A stretch of 35,045 nucleotides of DNA, from assembly GCA_021806165.1 (NCBI GenBank), contig JAJZXY010000018.1:1-35045 (forward strand). Direction: 5' to 3'. A model generated the notes under the pieces. It was not told the DNA's origin, searched no databases, and worked only from the letters and a program-made list of their open reading frames with translations. The stretch is from Thermoplasmata archaeon (lineage in GTDB: Archaea; Thermoplasmatota; Thermoplasmata; Sysuiplasmatales; Sysuiplasmataceae). The position numbers and the translations under genes were made by a program. Below are positions 23,830 through 32,738 of the stretch, in pieces (position 1 is the first letter of the stretch; every line of letters begins with the position of its first letter).

Positions 23830-26601
23830 TCAGAACTTGCGCCTCATTCTCACGAATACGACAGCGACAGCGGCTATCACAACCACCACCCCTGCAAGTA
23901 TGACGATTGTAATCAGCGTTCCGCCGAAGATGCCGAAAGGACTGTTGCCGGGAGGCGGAGAGCTGCTGGCAGATGTGAATGAGATTGCCTTGCTCACGCT
24001 TGAGCCGTGTACTGTTACAGTGCCTGTGACCGTCTGTGTTGTGTAACCGCTTGGAGGCACAACTGTGAACTGGTATGTGCCGTTGGGCAGGCTGAATGTG
24101 ATATCCTGCCGGGCTAGTGTCACGTTCGCACCGTTCACAACAACAGACCATGCTGTTCCCGATGGAAGGCCGCTCTCTGTGAAAGTCAGGTTGTAGTCCA
24201 CGATGCTGAATGTCACTGAAAGGGACTCTGTGCTGCCTGCGACCGAGAAGGAGCCTCCCTTTGCCGAATACTCCCTGAAGCTGGTGCCGATAACATAGGA
24301 GTAGGAGCCGTTGGGTTCATTGAATGAGATTGATGTGGCAGTGCTGCTGAACGACTGACCGCCGGTAAGGTTGACGAACCAGGTTTCTCCAGAGGGCAGC
24401 CCTGACTCGGTGAATGTCACGGAATAGGTAACCTTGGTAAAGGTTACGGTGCGGTTCAGCTGTGCACCGTTCACTATGAATGTGCCACCGCCACTCTCAA
24501 ACAACTTGTCCGTCGTGCCAACCGAATATATGTAAGTGCCATTTGGAAGGGTGGCGGTTATTTCAGCAGAGGATGAGGAGAGGGAGGGCTCTCCTGATAA
24601 GTTGACATACCAGGTCGTTCCGGACGGGAGTCCTGTTTCAGTGAATGTCACAAGGAACATGGACTCATTGAATGCGATGGCCTGAGAAGCGGGTGCGCCG
24701 TTTACTGTGATGCTGCCTGAGGAGGGTGAGACGTAGTAGCCTGTGTAGGACCCTGCAGTGAACGAGTATGTGCCGTTGGTTTCATTGAAGGTGACTGTAC
24801 CCGTAGTTGAGGTGACGGTCACACCATTCAGCGTGACATACCAGGTTGTGCCAGATGTCAATCCTGATTCAGTGAATGTTACAGTGTAGACGACCGGATT
24901 GAAAGTCACAGATACTGCCGTTGCAGATCCGCTGACTGCGAATGAGCCCCCTGGAGCAGTGTAGCTCTTGTCTGATGTGGCTATCGAATAGGTGTATGTT
25001 CCATTGGGCTCGCCGAATGTGATTGTAGCCGTAGCACTGCTGAATGTCTGGCTGTTTGTGAGGTTGACATACCATGTTGTGCCGGAAGGCAGACCGCTCT
25101 CGGTCATGGTGACGTTGAACAGCAGTGGCGATTCTATCATGGAAACCGAGCCGGAGTATTGGTTGGTTACATAGAGAAGGAAGTTGGATGGGTCGTACAG
25201 AACAGCAAATGGGCCACTGCCAACTGCTATGGATCCCAGTAGCGACACAGATGAGGTGTTAATTACCTCCACTGTTCCGGTCAAGACAGTTATGTAAAGG
25301 TAGCCGTTCTGGGAGTCATATGAAAGCGCCTGTACAGATTGTGCTGAGAATGCGACAATCGTCGATACAACAATTTCGGTCGTTGCATTAATGACCGAGA
25401 CATTGCCAGAGCCTGAATTCACTACATACAGGCTGTCTGTTGCAGGTACATAGGCGAGGCCTTCTGCATTTGCACCAACGCCAACATTGATGGGAGATTC
25501 GAGTCTGTTAGTGGTGCCGTTGATTATGTAAACCAGCCCCGAACCGTATGTGACAAACAGATTGCCATTGGAGGAATCTACTGCGATCTGCCCTGAGCCC
25601 ATGAGGACAGGCATGGAAACGGATGCAACAATTTTGCCCGTTGCAGGATTGATGGCTGCGATAGCAAAGGCTAGGTACATACCTGGTATGGAAATAGATG
25701 ACACGTATACTGCACATATCAGTCCATTGACTGGGTCGTAAACGGGAGAGTACGGATCCATACCAATGGTGATGTTACCAGTTATGGTTTCTGTGGAAGG
25801 ATTGATGATATAGAGGTTGTCGCCTGCGGCGTTGGCGACGTAGACCATGCCGTTGACCGGGTCATATGCGGACCCCTGAGGTGATGAACCGGTGCTCACA
25901 GATGAAACAACCGGATTGATAGTGACATTCACCACGAAGAAAGCGCCTCCAGAGTCAACGAATACGAGCTCAGTGGAAGGTACGTATAGCAGGCTCTGAG
26001 CTAAATTCGTGGAAGAGTTGTGATATACCTGGGTGACAAGCGATGTTATGTTGGTGCTGACGTTCAGTGAAAAGAGTTCTGAGGACGCGTCAACGCCGTA
26101 GATGTTCCTGTTTGCTGAGTCGTATGCAAGTCCCTCTGCTTGGTTAGGTATGACAGTTACCTCATTGACGACTGTGTTGGTGGTTCCGTTGATTACAGTG
26201 ACATTTACTGAGTTGCCTGAAACTGAGACATAAAGAGCATTGTTAGAGGGGCCATAGGTTATGCCATAAACGTATGCCCCGACTGTAATATTGGTGACAA
26301 TTTTGTCGCTCGACGGGTTGAATACAGTCACATTCCCTAAATTCCCACTCCCTTGACCTGTAATGTAAAGATTACCATTTGAGCTGTCGAAAGCTATGCC
26401 GAAAGGATTGAACGGCCCGGGCAACGGGGTTGCACTCGTAATAGAGTTTGTGGCTCCATTGATTGCTATCAAGTCGGCAGAGTCTGGAGCTCCAACAATC
26501 ACACTTGTTGAATATAGAAGGCAAGAGCAAGGAAGGTGCTGAGGAAGAACAGGGTGCTCGTGGTAACAGGCGATCTCAGGTTCAGCGGAGTGGAACGGCA
26601 T
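23830..26601 (-). CDS. Giant surface protein: YncE-type beta-propeller repeats, five ESGLPSG-type repeats, C-terminal membrane anchor
   Basis: This open frame has 923 residues. Residues 40-490 are NHL/YncE-like beta-propeller blades with phrases such as YDSSNGNLYVT, VSVINATT and VINGTTN. Residues 495-880 are five repeats of about 75-80 residues that each start F-T-E-S-G-L-P-S-G-T-T-W-Y-V-N-L and contain PNGTYxYS, a beta-sandwich module common in Thermoplasmata surface proteins. A membrane helix (FGGTLITIVILAGVVVVIAA) and the basic end RMRRKF close it. Dozens of N-x-S/T sites suggest heavy glycosylation. No signal peptide is seen: the first 33 residues (to about 26501) are unlike an export signal and overlap a gene on the other strand, so the 5' end is probably lost or wrongly placed. 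Confidence 0.8.
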   Translation of the reverse strand: MPFHSAEPEIACYHEHPVLPQHLPCSCLLYSTSVIVGAPDSADLIAINGATNSITSATPLPGPFNPFGIAFDSSNGNLYITGQGSGNLGNVTVFNPSSDKIVTNITVGAYVYGITYGPSNNALYVSVSGNSVNVTVINGTTNTVVNEVTVIPNQAEGLAYDSANRNIYGVDASSELFSLNVSTNITSLVTQVYHNSSTNLAQSLLYVPSTELVFVDSGGAFFVVNVTINPVVSSVSTGSSPQGSAYDPVNGMVYVANAAGDNLYIINPSTETITGNITIGMDPYSPVYDPVNGLICAVYVSSISIPGMYLAFAIAAINPATGKIVASVSMPVLMGSGQIAVDSSNGNLFVTYGSGLVYIINGTTNRLESPINVGVGANAEGLAYVPATDSLYVVNSGSGNVSVINATTEIVVSTIVAFSAQSVQALSYDSQNGYLYITVLTGTVEVINTSSVSLLGSIAVGSGPFAVLYDPSNFLLYVTNQYSGSVSMIESPLLFNVTMTESGLPSGTTWYVNLTNSQTFSSATATITFGEPNGTYTYSIATSDKSYTAPGGSFAVSGSATAVSVTFNPVVYTVTFTESGLTSGTTWYVTLNGVTVTSTTGTVTFNETNGTYSFTAGSYTGYYVSPSSGSITVNGAPASQAIAFNESMFLVTFTETGLPSGTTWYVNLSGEPSLSSSSAEITATLPNGTYIYSVGTTDKLFESGGGTFIVNGAQLNRTVTFTKVTYSVTFTESGLPSGETWFVNLTGGQSFSSTATSISFNEPNGSYSYVIGTSFREYSAKGGSFSVAGSTESLSVTFSIVDYNLTFTESGLPSGTAWSVVVNGANVTLARQDITFSLPNGTYQFTVVPPSGYTTQTVTGTVTVHGSSVSKAISFTSASSSPPPGNSPFGIFGGTLITIVILAGVVVVIAAVAVVFVRMRRKF

Positions 26602-26883
26602 GGTTTGAGGAGAGAGATCAAGGGCGTCCTCGGACCATTGGGTTTTACAGTTAATCCAAGGTCAAGATCTGCACGCGCACCAGGCCTCCTGATAAAATAC
26701 CTGAACCGCGGGCTGAATGTGGTCTCCCTGGATTCGGTGAGGACCGTGGACCTGGCGGCAATGCCTGGAAAGGGCAGAAGTGCCCCGCCTGGGTACATGA
26801 TTCTTGCTGTTAACGGACGCGGTCTCAAGCACCCGCTGGAAATTCCAGGTATGCGCATTACATCTCCGGAGGGACTGTCTTGA
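26536..26883 (+). CDS. Hypothetical protein translationally coupled to the PKD gene
   Basis: This 115-residue frame starts at GTG 26536, right after an aaggaag ribosome site. It is basic and has no hydrophobic segment. Two patches, RVLVVTGDLRFSG and PPGYMILAVNGRGL, look like beta strands of a soluble domain. I do not recognise the family. Its TGA overlaps the TTG start of the next gene, giving the coupling sequence TTGA. The overlap of its first 66 nt with the start of the giant surface protein on the other strand means that one of the two starts is wrong or that a rearrangement joined them. Confidence 0.5.
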   Translation: MLRKNRVLVVTGDLRFSGVERHGLRREIKGVLGPLGFTVNPRSRSARAPGLLIKYLNRGLNVVSLDSVRTVDLAAMPGKGRSAPPGYMILAVNGRGLKHPLEIPGMRITSPEGLS

Positions 26884-27965
26884 AAAGGGGAGGAGTTCAT
26901 GCACTCCTTGCCCTACTGCTGTTGATCGCAGTTGTGGTCCTTTTCCTGTCAGCTTTCAGTAGCGGCATGCGTGGAGAGATTGCAAATGTGCTTGCTCCAG
27001 AGAGCACAGGCACCTACACATTGAGCCCAGATACGGGGGTTGGGTTCGAATGGATAGCACAATCTTCCGTCACGTATGACATAAGCTCCACATCCACCGC
27101 CTACCTCACAGTCTTCTGGAGCACCTCGACAGGCAATGCACAGGTGGCGAGGAACGGCACGTCCCTCACCGGGACTGCCTCGCCGCAGATTGATACCAGC
27201 CAGACACCTACGCCCGCAGACGCGACGATAGTTGCGGCTGCGGAGGATGTATGCGGGCATACGCAGATAACAGTCACATTTGGAATGCAGGGATCGGTTA
27301 CGCCTGACAACGGACCGACCTACATCACCGGACTGCAGACAGGCAATTGTTCGACTTCAGTTACCACCGCCCTACCCGGTCCCGGGATAGGTGTGATTGC
27401 CGGTGGCGCTTCCGCGGCCATTGGAGGGATTGCACTAGCAGGTCTTGCCGCTTCAGGAGGCGGAGGTGCCTATACCGTACCGTCCCTGCCTGAGCCAACA
27501 CCCGGGCAGCAGATGGATTTCGGTTCGTCGTTCTACGGACCTGACACCCTCATTACCATGAATCCATGGGAACCCACGCTGCCGCCTCTGCCTCCTCCAC
27601 CAGGAGGCTCTGGTGCTGCACCCGCGCAGATACCCGAGCTCCCCCCTCCGACAATGAAAATGACAGGTGAAATATGCGCGTTTCCCAATCCCGGCGGGAA
27701 AGGCGATCCATATGAGTCCTGGAGCAGGAATTCAGAGCACAGTGTTGCAGGTTTTGTCAACGTGAATGGAGGGTCAGGCCCTTACACAGTCGTGCTTCAT
27801 TTCGGCGACGGCACAACCGGTTTTGTAGAAGGGGGGAGCCCCGGTTCAGGCTTTGTGAGCTTCAACCACACCTTTCCCCACGCCGGCCTCTGGCAAATCA
27901 CAGCCCAGGTCCAGTCTCCAGGTTCCGGCCTGCAGACTTACACCTGCCTGGTCGTGGCGCAGTAA
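26880..27965 (+). CDS. Membrane-anchored protein with PKD domain
   Basis: This 361-residue protein begins with a signal or anchor helix (LLALLLLIAVVVLFLSAF). A Ser/Thr-rich extracellular domain (about 35-165) carries one Cys pair (C125 in EDVCGH and C155 in TGNCST). A second hydrophobic Gly/Ala-rich segment follows (GIGVIAGGASAAIGGIALAG), then a proline-rich linker (LPPLPPPP), and finally a PKD-type domain: GSGPYTVVLHFGDGTTG ... FNHTFPHAGLWQITAQV (family Y-x-W-x-F-G-D-G ... H-x-Y-x-x-x-G-x-Y-x-V). PKD domains mediate surface contacts. It starts at TTG 26880, overlapping the stop of the upstream gene. It may help anchor a surface complex together with its coupled partner (inference). Confidence 0.75.
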   Translation: MKRGGVHALLALLLLIAVVVLFLSAFSSGMRGEIANVLAPESTGTYTLSPDTGVGFEWIAQSSVTYDISSTSTAYLTVFWSTSTGNAQVARNGTSLTGTASPQIDTSQTPTPADATIVAAAEDVCGHTQITVTFGMQGSVTPDNGPTYITGLQTGNCSTSVTTALPGPGIGVIAGGASAAIGGIALAGLAASGGGGAYTVPSLPEPTPGQQMDFGSSFYGPDTLITMNPWEPTLPPLPPPPGGSGAAPAQIPELPPPTMKMTGEICAFPNPGGKGDPYESWSRNSEHSVAGFVNVNGGSGPYTVVLHFGDGTTGFVEGGSPGSGFVSFNHTFPHAGLWQITAQVQSPGSGLQTYTCLVVAQ

Positions 27966-28522
27966 ATAGCGTCTGATATAATAAGCTGACATAATGGATT
28001 GGATTAAGAGACATCTGCTCCTGATCTCTACCACGGCGGATGAGAGGGGGAAGGGAAAATAGAAGGGGATTGGTGAGAAGACATGGGAAGCTGCCGGCAA
28101 GGTGGTCAAGGTGGTGACTGGAGGAACAGAATCATTTACCGGACGGCTGAAGAAGGGGCTCGGAAGGAAGAATACGCCTTTCCATAGCAGCACTGCGCCC
28201 GCTGGCATTTCTGTCGCATGCAGCCGAATTACTTCTGCGCTTCCGTACGGCTGTGAGTCCTATAACTGCTGCGTTTAGCGCAAAGGCGGCGACACAGAAG
28301 AGGTGGTTGACAAGCGGGGAAGAATGCCCGGGATTCTGCGTCTACCGGAGTGACACTGTGCAGGCGCTTGTGCCGCCGGCTGTAACCGTGATGTTCACGT
28401 ATTTCATCAATCCTGGTGTGATTAAATGTGACCTGTCATCTGGTACACGCCTGTAACGTATCGTTGGAAAATCTCGAAAGGGCAAGTGCCAATCCTGTAT
28501 GAAAGGCATGCCGCAATCCTGT
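27966..28522. other. stretch without a clear gene
   Basis: A plus-strand TATA-like gatataataag (27976-27986) is followed by an ATG at 27993 and a reading MDWIKRHLLLISTTADERGK then GK, TAG, KGIGEKTWEAAGKVVKVV and so on, which could be a decayed small gene. On the minus strand the reading KYVNITVTAGGTSACTVSLR (about 28340-28410) has a surface-protein composition but soon meets a stop. Neither is recognised. Confidence 0.3.
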
Positions 28523-31030
28523 TCATGCCGGTCCATTGCACCGCATGGCAAGTCTCCCCAGCTCTGAAGCGGAGCTCATCTCCGTCCATGAACCTGAGTT
28601 GTAGGACATGAGCGCCGACCCTTTGAGTGCCAAAAAGAGTGATTCCCGGAACTCCCCTCCCCTGAGTGCTGATATCACCGGACCCTCCTCGTTGAATACA
28701 AAGACAGGCACTGCATTGTTCCTCACGGCCCTCTCAATCTTCTTTCTGCGCTTATCAAGCTGGTATCTGGTTGCCACCTCAACCTCAACATAGAGCAAGG
28801 TGGACGAAATGCTGCCCGGCGTCTTGACTATCAGGTCAGGCTGCTCCCTCCCCAGTCGCTGCCTCGGAATGTATGTGAGCATGTGCATCGAGTCGAATAT
28901 GTCCTTGACAGCAAGAACCATGCTCCTGTGCTCCGAATTGCCCGCAAGCATGCCTCCCTGCAGCCTCAGCAGTTCGTTCCTGCCGGACTGTGACAGTTTC
29001 AGGTGTGCCTTCTGCACCAGGGACATGGATCTTGCCCTCTCGATTAGAGTGGACATTTCAGAGGCGCCATAGCCGAGGAGGGTCAGCGCACCGGTCTCCT
29101 CTATGCCGCTTATTGACTGCTTCCCCTGGTTTTCGGCCATCCTTGTTATCTGCAGCACGTCGAACAGCTGCCCTTCGAGCGATGAGAGAGGAGAGGGGAA
29201 TGCATCATCGGTCGTGCTGTAGCACTCCCCGACAGCGCCTGCATATGCGCCCAGGTCGAATGGGGAGGGGGCTGGCACATCAACAGACAGCAATCCTGTC
29301 GACCCCCTGCTCCTGATTATGGCCGAAAGAGGCTCGAGCCCCGTGATGTCCTCCGGGGAGATGTCGCCTGCGAACTCGCTTGCCATCCTGGCATCCATCT
29401 CATCCAGGTGCAGCAGAATCTTGTTTTCGAAGTTGGAGCCAAGAGAGGCAAGAGTGCTCCTGCCAAACACTGAAGGGCTCTGAGTGGCAAAAACAACATT
29501 GACTCCGAACTTCCTTCCCTGGGAGGCAATGCGCCCGATTATGTCCGCCGGATAGAGCTGTGCCTCATCTATGAGTATGGTTGCACCGCTGCGGGCGGAC
29601 GAGGCCAGTATCCAGTATGCGGAAATCAGCATTGCCCCCACGAGCGATGATACGCCCGCACCGATGCGGTTCATGTCCAGGTTGGCCACGATTGTAATCC
29701 CCTCCCTGATGCAGGCGCCAATATCGAGATTGCCCTTCCTCCTGCAGAGGAGGGAGCGGCAGTGCCTGTCATCTATGATCCGGCCGATCTTGTCGATGGT
29801 GGACATCCACCACTCGTCCTTCGCCTTCGGTACTATGGAGAGGAGGAAATTCCTGGTGTTGCCTTCGGGAGTGGTGTCCGCAAGCTCCTTTGACGCAAAC
29901 GGGTTGTTGATCAGCTCCATGACATCCACGAAATTGGACTCCGGCAGAGGCGCAACGGCTCCGATCATCCCCTTGAGCAGATACTCCAGCCTTGGCCCCC
30001 AGTACTCCTTACCGAATGCCTCCCTGACTGAGTGGCCGATGGATTCGACAAGCAGGGAGGAGACCTCCTGCGTCTCCCCGCAGCTCCTGAACACTTCGAA
30101 CGGGTTGATGCCCAGAGGGGTGAGGACAGGATCAATCATAAGCAGCCTCCCCTCGTCTATCCTGTTGCCCCGGGAACCCATGATGGAGATGGCAAGCGTT
30201 CCATGGGGGTCTATGACGCATACAGGCCTGCCCTGCCTGATCAGTGCAAGTGCGAGATGCTGCAGAACGGATGACTTTCCCGAACCGGTTCCACCGAAAA
30301 CCAGCGTATTGCCCCTGAGGAAATCTTCACCTACAAACAGCCGGTGCCTGCCGGAGGCAGTAACCACATTTATGCCCTCTAGCACAACGTCTCCATGTCC
30401 AGGTGGAAAGCCTCCCCTGATCATCCAGGTCTCATTCGGGGAGGGAAGTATTGCATCTATTGCAGACAGAGGCATGACGGAGGCCGGAGGCCGCGCCTTC
30501 CACGGTTTACTCCGCTTCCAGAGCTTCCTCTGCATGGCAGGGGGAAATATCTCCGCCAGCCTCCACTGCTCACCTGCAAACAGCAGGTGAAATGAAATCA
30601 GTGCCTTCCCGTACAGGCCGTGCCCCGGTCTTGAGTGCCACAGCCGCCTGATGCTGACCGCCGCCCTGAGCTTTTCGTCAGGGAGCAATGATCGCATCGC
30701 TGAGTGGACAGCCTGAGTGAGATGGAGGCTTGGGATGTCACCCGCGTGCCTCAGTGATAGTGCGACAGAATATCCTGCCGAACGCACAACGTCTAGCGTG
30801 TCAACCCGGCATCGCGGGTCTCTGCCTGCAATGGCAGTCCGGAGCATCCCAAGAATATTGTCGTGGCACGTCACTATGGTCTGCAGAGGGAAGAGACCCT
30901 CTTTTTGAAGTATCAGTGTGAAGGAGCGTATTCCCCCTGCCATGTCGCCCAGGAAACCTGAATGGTTGAAATCGATGCTCTGAGGGAAGTGCACGGCGTA
31001 GAAGTTCAGGCGCTTGCCCAAAGGCAACAC
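28523..31030 (-). CDS. HerA/VirB4/TraG-like P-loop ATPase with possible PD-(D/E)xK nuclease tail
   Basis: Residues 1-210 of this 835-residue soluble protein are an N-terminal domain of unknown type. The ATPase core has Walker A at FGGTGSGKSS (about 245-254), VCVIDPHGT (271-278, the FtsK/VirD4-like second strand), Walker B at TILIDEAQ (484-491), and a sensor strand NVVFATQSPS (511-520). It resembles archaeal 'type IV secretion/DUF87' ATPases that move DNA. After a helical part near 640-715, the last 110 residues contain PDLIV (D732) and YVEVEVATRYQ (E749, E751) followed by basic helices, which is the order of a PD-(D/E)xK nuclease. It starts with GTG 31030, with a TTG inside. A 16-bp palindrome lies upstream. 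It may come from a conjugative or integrated element, or act in defence. Confidence 0.8.
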   Translation of the reverse strand: MLPLGKRLNFYAVHFPQSIDFNHSGFLGDMAGGIRSFTLILQKEGLFPLQTIVTCHDNILGMLRTAIAGRDPRCRVDTLDVVRSAGYSVALSLRHAGDIPSLHLTQAVHSAMRSLLPDEKLRAAVSIRRLWHSRPGHGLYGKALISFHLLFAGEQWRLAEIFPPAMQRKLWKRSKPWKARPPASVMPLSAIDAILPSPNETWMIRGGFPPGHGDVVLEGINVVTASGRHRLFVGEDFLRGNTLVFGGTGSGKSSVLQHLALALIRQGRPVCVIDPHGTLAISIMGSRGNRIDEGRLLMIDPVLTPLGINPFEVFRSCGETQEVSSLLVESIGHSVREAFGKEYWGPRLEYLLKGMIGAVAPLPESNFVDVMELINNPFASKELADTTPEGNTRNFLLSIVPKAKDEWWMSTIDKIGRIIDDRHCRSLLCRRKGNLDIGACIREGITIVANLDMNRIGAGVSSLVGAMLISAYWILASSARSGATILIDEAQLYPADIIGRIASQGRKFGVNVVFATQSPSVFGRSTLASLGSNFENKILLHLDEMDARMASEFAGDISPEDITGLEPLSAIIRSRGSTGLLSVDVPAPSPFDLGAYAGAVGECYSTTDDAFPSPLSSLEGQLFDVLQITRMAENQGKQSISGIEETGALTLLGYGASEMSTLIERARSMSLVQKAHLKLSQSGRNELLRLQGGMLAGNSEHRSMVLAVKDIFDSMHMLTYIPRQRLGREQPDLIVKTPGSISSTLLYVEVEVATRYQLDKRRKKIERAVRNNAVPVFVFNEEGPVISALRGGEFRESLFLALKGSALMSYNSGSWTEMSSASELGRLAMRCNGPA

Positions 31031-31137
31031 CCCCTGCTTGAGAACCCGGAGGGAGACGGGTGAAGTCGCTTAGCTGTTGCACCCAAACCGCAGATACTGC
31101 CGTTGCGAATGAGCATGATGATGAACCTGCGATTTCA

Positions 31138-31145
31138 CAATATAA
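31138..31145 (-). promoter_or_regulatory. TATA-like box of the HerA-like ATPase gene
   Basis: On the minus strand the sequence reads ttatattg. It sits immediately downstream of the 16-bp palindrome and about 110 nt before the GTG start. Confidence 0.45.
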
Positions 31146-31151
31146 GCCATA

Positions 31152-31167
31152 CTGTTACATGTAACAG
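31152..31167. promoter_or_regulatory. perfect 16-bp palindrome, probable operator
   Basis: CTGTTACATGTAACAG is its own reverse complement. It lies next to the TATA-like box of the HerA-like ATPase gene and is the only gene-control-sized perfect palindrome I noticed in this gap. A helix-turn-helix dimer probably binds it. Confidence 0.7.
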
Positions 31168-31827
31168 GTTAACAGCAAGAATCTGCCGGAATGTGCAGCT
31201 TCAGCCTTGTGAGAATCCTGCTTCTTCCGGTCGAATTCCTGCCCCGTAATCAGTGTGTATGGGAAATGAGGATATCAGCAGCGGCAGGGAATGTGTATCA
31301 GTTCTGCCGGCACAGAATATGAACATCGCCATCAAGACAACGGACATGAAGGAGCTGAATGTCGATGGGCAGTGCTCCGTCAGGCAGGCCGATCTCATTC
31401 GGATATGGGGTTCATTCAGCCTTCTTCGGACCTGCCAACAGCATTGATGGCACTTGCCGGGGGGATCATGCAGGGCAAGAGGCCCGGTATTATCTGCTGC
31501 CCGTTGTACATTCTCCCGACAGCGGGGCTCGGGGCTGGCTGACCTGCCAATCGCCGAGGGTGCGGCGGGGCGCACTGCAGGATTGATGTTATAGCCAAAC
31601 CTTTTCCGGCAGCAAATGGATCGCTGATTTTGCTTAGACTGCCCCCGCCCGACCGGGCGGACTATCCGGGGGCATCCGTGACAATAGTCATTGTTGGCTT
31701 CATTCCTGAATGCTAGGGGGCCATATACGCAGGAAAGAGCCGTGCCTGAGACATGCCTGCCTTCGCTGGAGGCGACTTGCTGGAGCATTGTGATATGCGG
31801 TTGCCGGCTGCACGAGCATATGGCAGT
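31168..31827. other. gene-poor stretch with decayed reading frames
   Basis: A plus-strand reading from about 31259 gives MGNEDISSGRECVSVLPAQN, then MNIAIKTTDMKELNVDGQCS, and ends at about 31446. Other frames continue as FGYGVHSAFFGPANSIDGTC. The broken readings could be the remains of one gene, but I do not recognise it and no family motif is visible. I see no transposase or RNA gene. Confidence 0.3.
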
Positions 31828-31858
31828 CATTATATCCCAATAAGGAGAATGACAAGCG

Positions 31859-32704
31859 ATGCCCCGCGACAGCAGACAGGTGAGCAAGAGCGGCGATGAT
31901 GCCGATACCCAGGACAGGGCGAGGCTCCTGGCATTCCTTGTTGACGGGGATAATGCCATGGCCTCCCTCATCGAACCCATGCTTGAGGAAGTAAGCAAGT
32001 ACGGCACCTCCATCATAAGGAGGGTTTACGGCGACTGGACGAAGTCGACCATGCAGGCCTGGCGCTCGGTTCTGCAGGAACATGCGCTCAGCCCAGCGCA
32101 GCAGTTTGCCAACGTCTCGGGGAAGAACGCAACAGACAGCGCGCTGATAATCGAGGCAATGGACATGCTGCACAATGGTGTTGTTGACGGTTTCTGCATC
32201 GTGTCCAGCGACAGTGACTATACGAGCCTTGCAAAGCGCATTCGCGAGGAGGGGCTGTTTGTCATGGGCATTGGCAGGGCTGCGACCCCCGCTGCATTCA
32301 GGAACGCATGCAGGGTATTTGTTGCCACGGAAAACCTGGCTCCTGCTGAGAGCACGAGGAAAGAGAGCAGAAGGCGATCAGGCAGGAGGTCCAGGGGAAG
32401 GGAGCCCCGTCAGCCGGAGGAGATGGTTGCAGAGGAGGTACCACCCGCAGACGGCAACAAACTGCCTCCTGCTCATGCACTTCGCCTCCTCAGAAAGGCA
32501 TTTGACGCGACTGTGAACGAGGACGGGCGTGCGACACTTGCATCAATGGGGCTGACGCTTAGAAGACTCGACCCCGCGTTCGATACGCGAACCTATGGAA
32601 AGAGCAAGCTGATGTCCCTTCTCGAAGCACTTAAGGACGATTTCACGATAGAAAAACCAAGGGATTCTTCAGATACCACCGTCTTTGTGAAATTGAAGCA
32701 GTAG
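31859..32704 (+). CDS. NYN-domain RNase-like protein with C-terminal LOTUS/OST-HTH domain
   Basis: This 281-residue protein contains two domains. The NYN (PIN-like, DUF88/LabA) domain spans residues 20-160: FLVDGDN (D29, D31), KNATDSALIIEAMD (D93), and VSSDSDY (D118, D120) form the acidic metal-binding site. A highly basic linker (about 165-185) follows, and then a LOTUS/OST-HTH domain (205-275) with DPAFDTRTYGKSKLMSLLEA, the family signature. The pair is found in proteins that cut or hold RNA. A TATA-like cattatatcc at 31828-31837 and an aaggag site (31842-31847) precede ATG 31859. It diverges from the HerA-like gene, 830 nt away. The RNA target is unknown. Confidence 0.88.
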   Translation: MPRDSRQVSKSGDDADTQDRARLLAFLVDGDNAMASLIEPMLEEVSKYGTSIIRRVYGDWTKSTMQAWRSVLQEHALSPAQQFANVSGKNATDSALIIEAMDMLHNGVVDGFCIVSSDSDYTSLAKRIREEGLFVMGIGRAATPAAFRNACRVFVATENLAPAESTRKESRRRSGRRSRGREPRQPEEMVAEEVPPADGNKLPPAHALRLLRKAFDATVNEDGRATLASMGLTLRRLDPAFDTRTYGKSKLMSLLEALKDDFTIEKPRDSSDTTVFVKLKQ

Positions 32705-32738
32705 ACACCGGGAGCAGTCAAGCTGCTGCATTAAGAAT

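Noticed and set aside
26536-26883. Galactose-oxidase-type C-terminal domain in the 115-residue protein
   Set aside because: Only the phrase PPGYMILAV resembles that domain. The rest of the sequence does not fit and the length is too short.
29571-30590. 339-residue plus-strand frame inside the HerA-like gene
   Set aside because: The minus strand carries Walker A and B motifs across the same region. The plus frame has low-complexity Ser/Pro/Arg sequence typical of an antisense shadow.
31201-32016. 271-residue minus-strand frame
   Set aside because: It runs antisense into the strongly supported NYN gene, is rich in Cys/Arg/Ser without pattern, and has no motif; it is a shadow frame.
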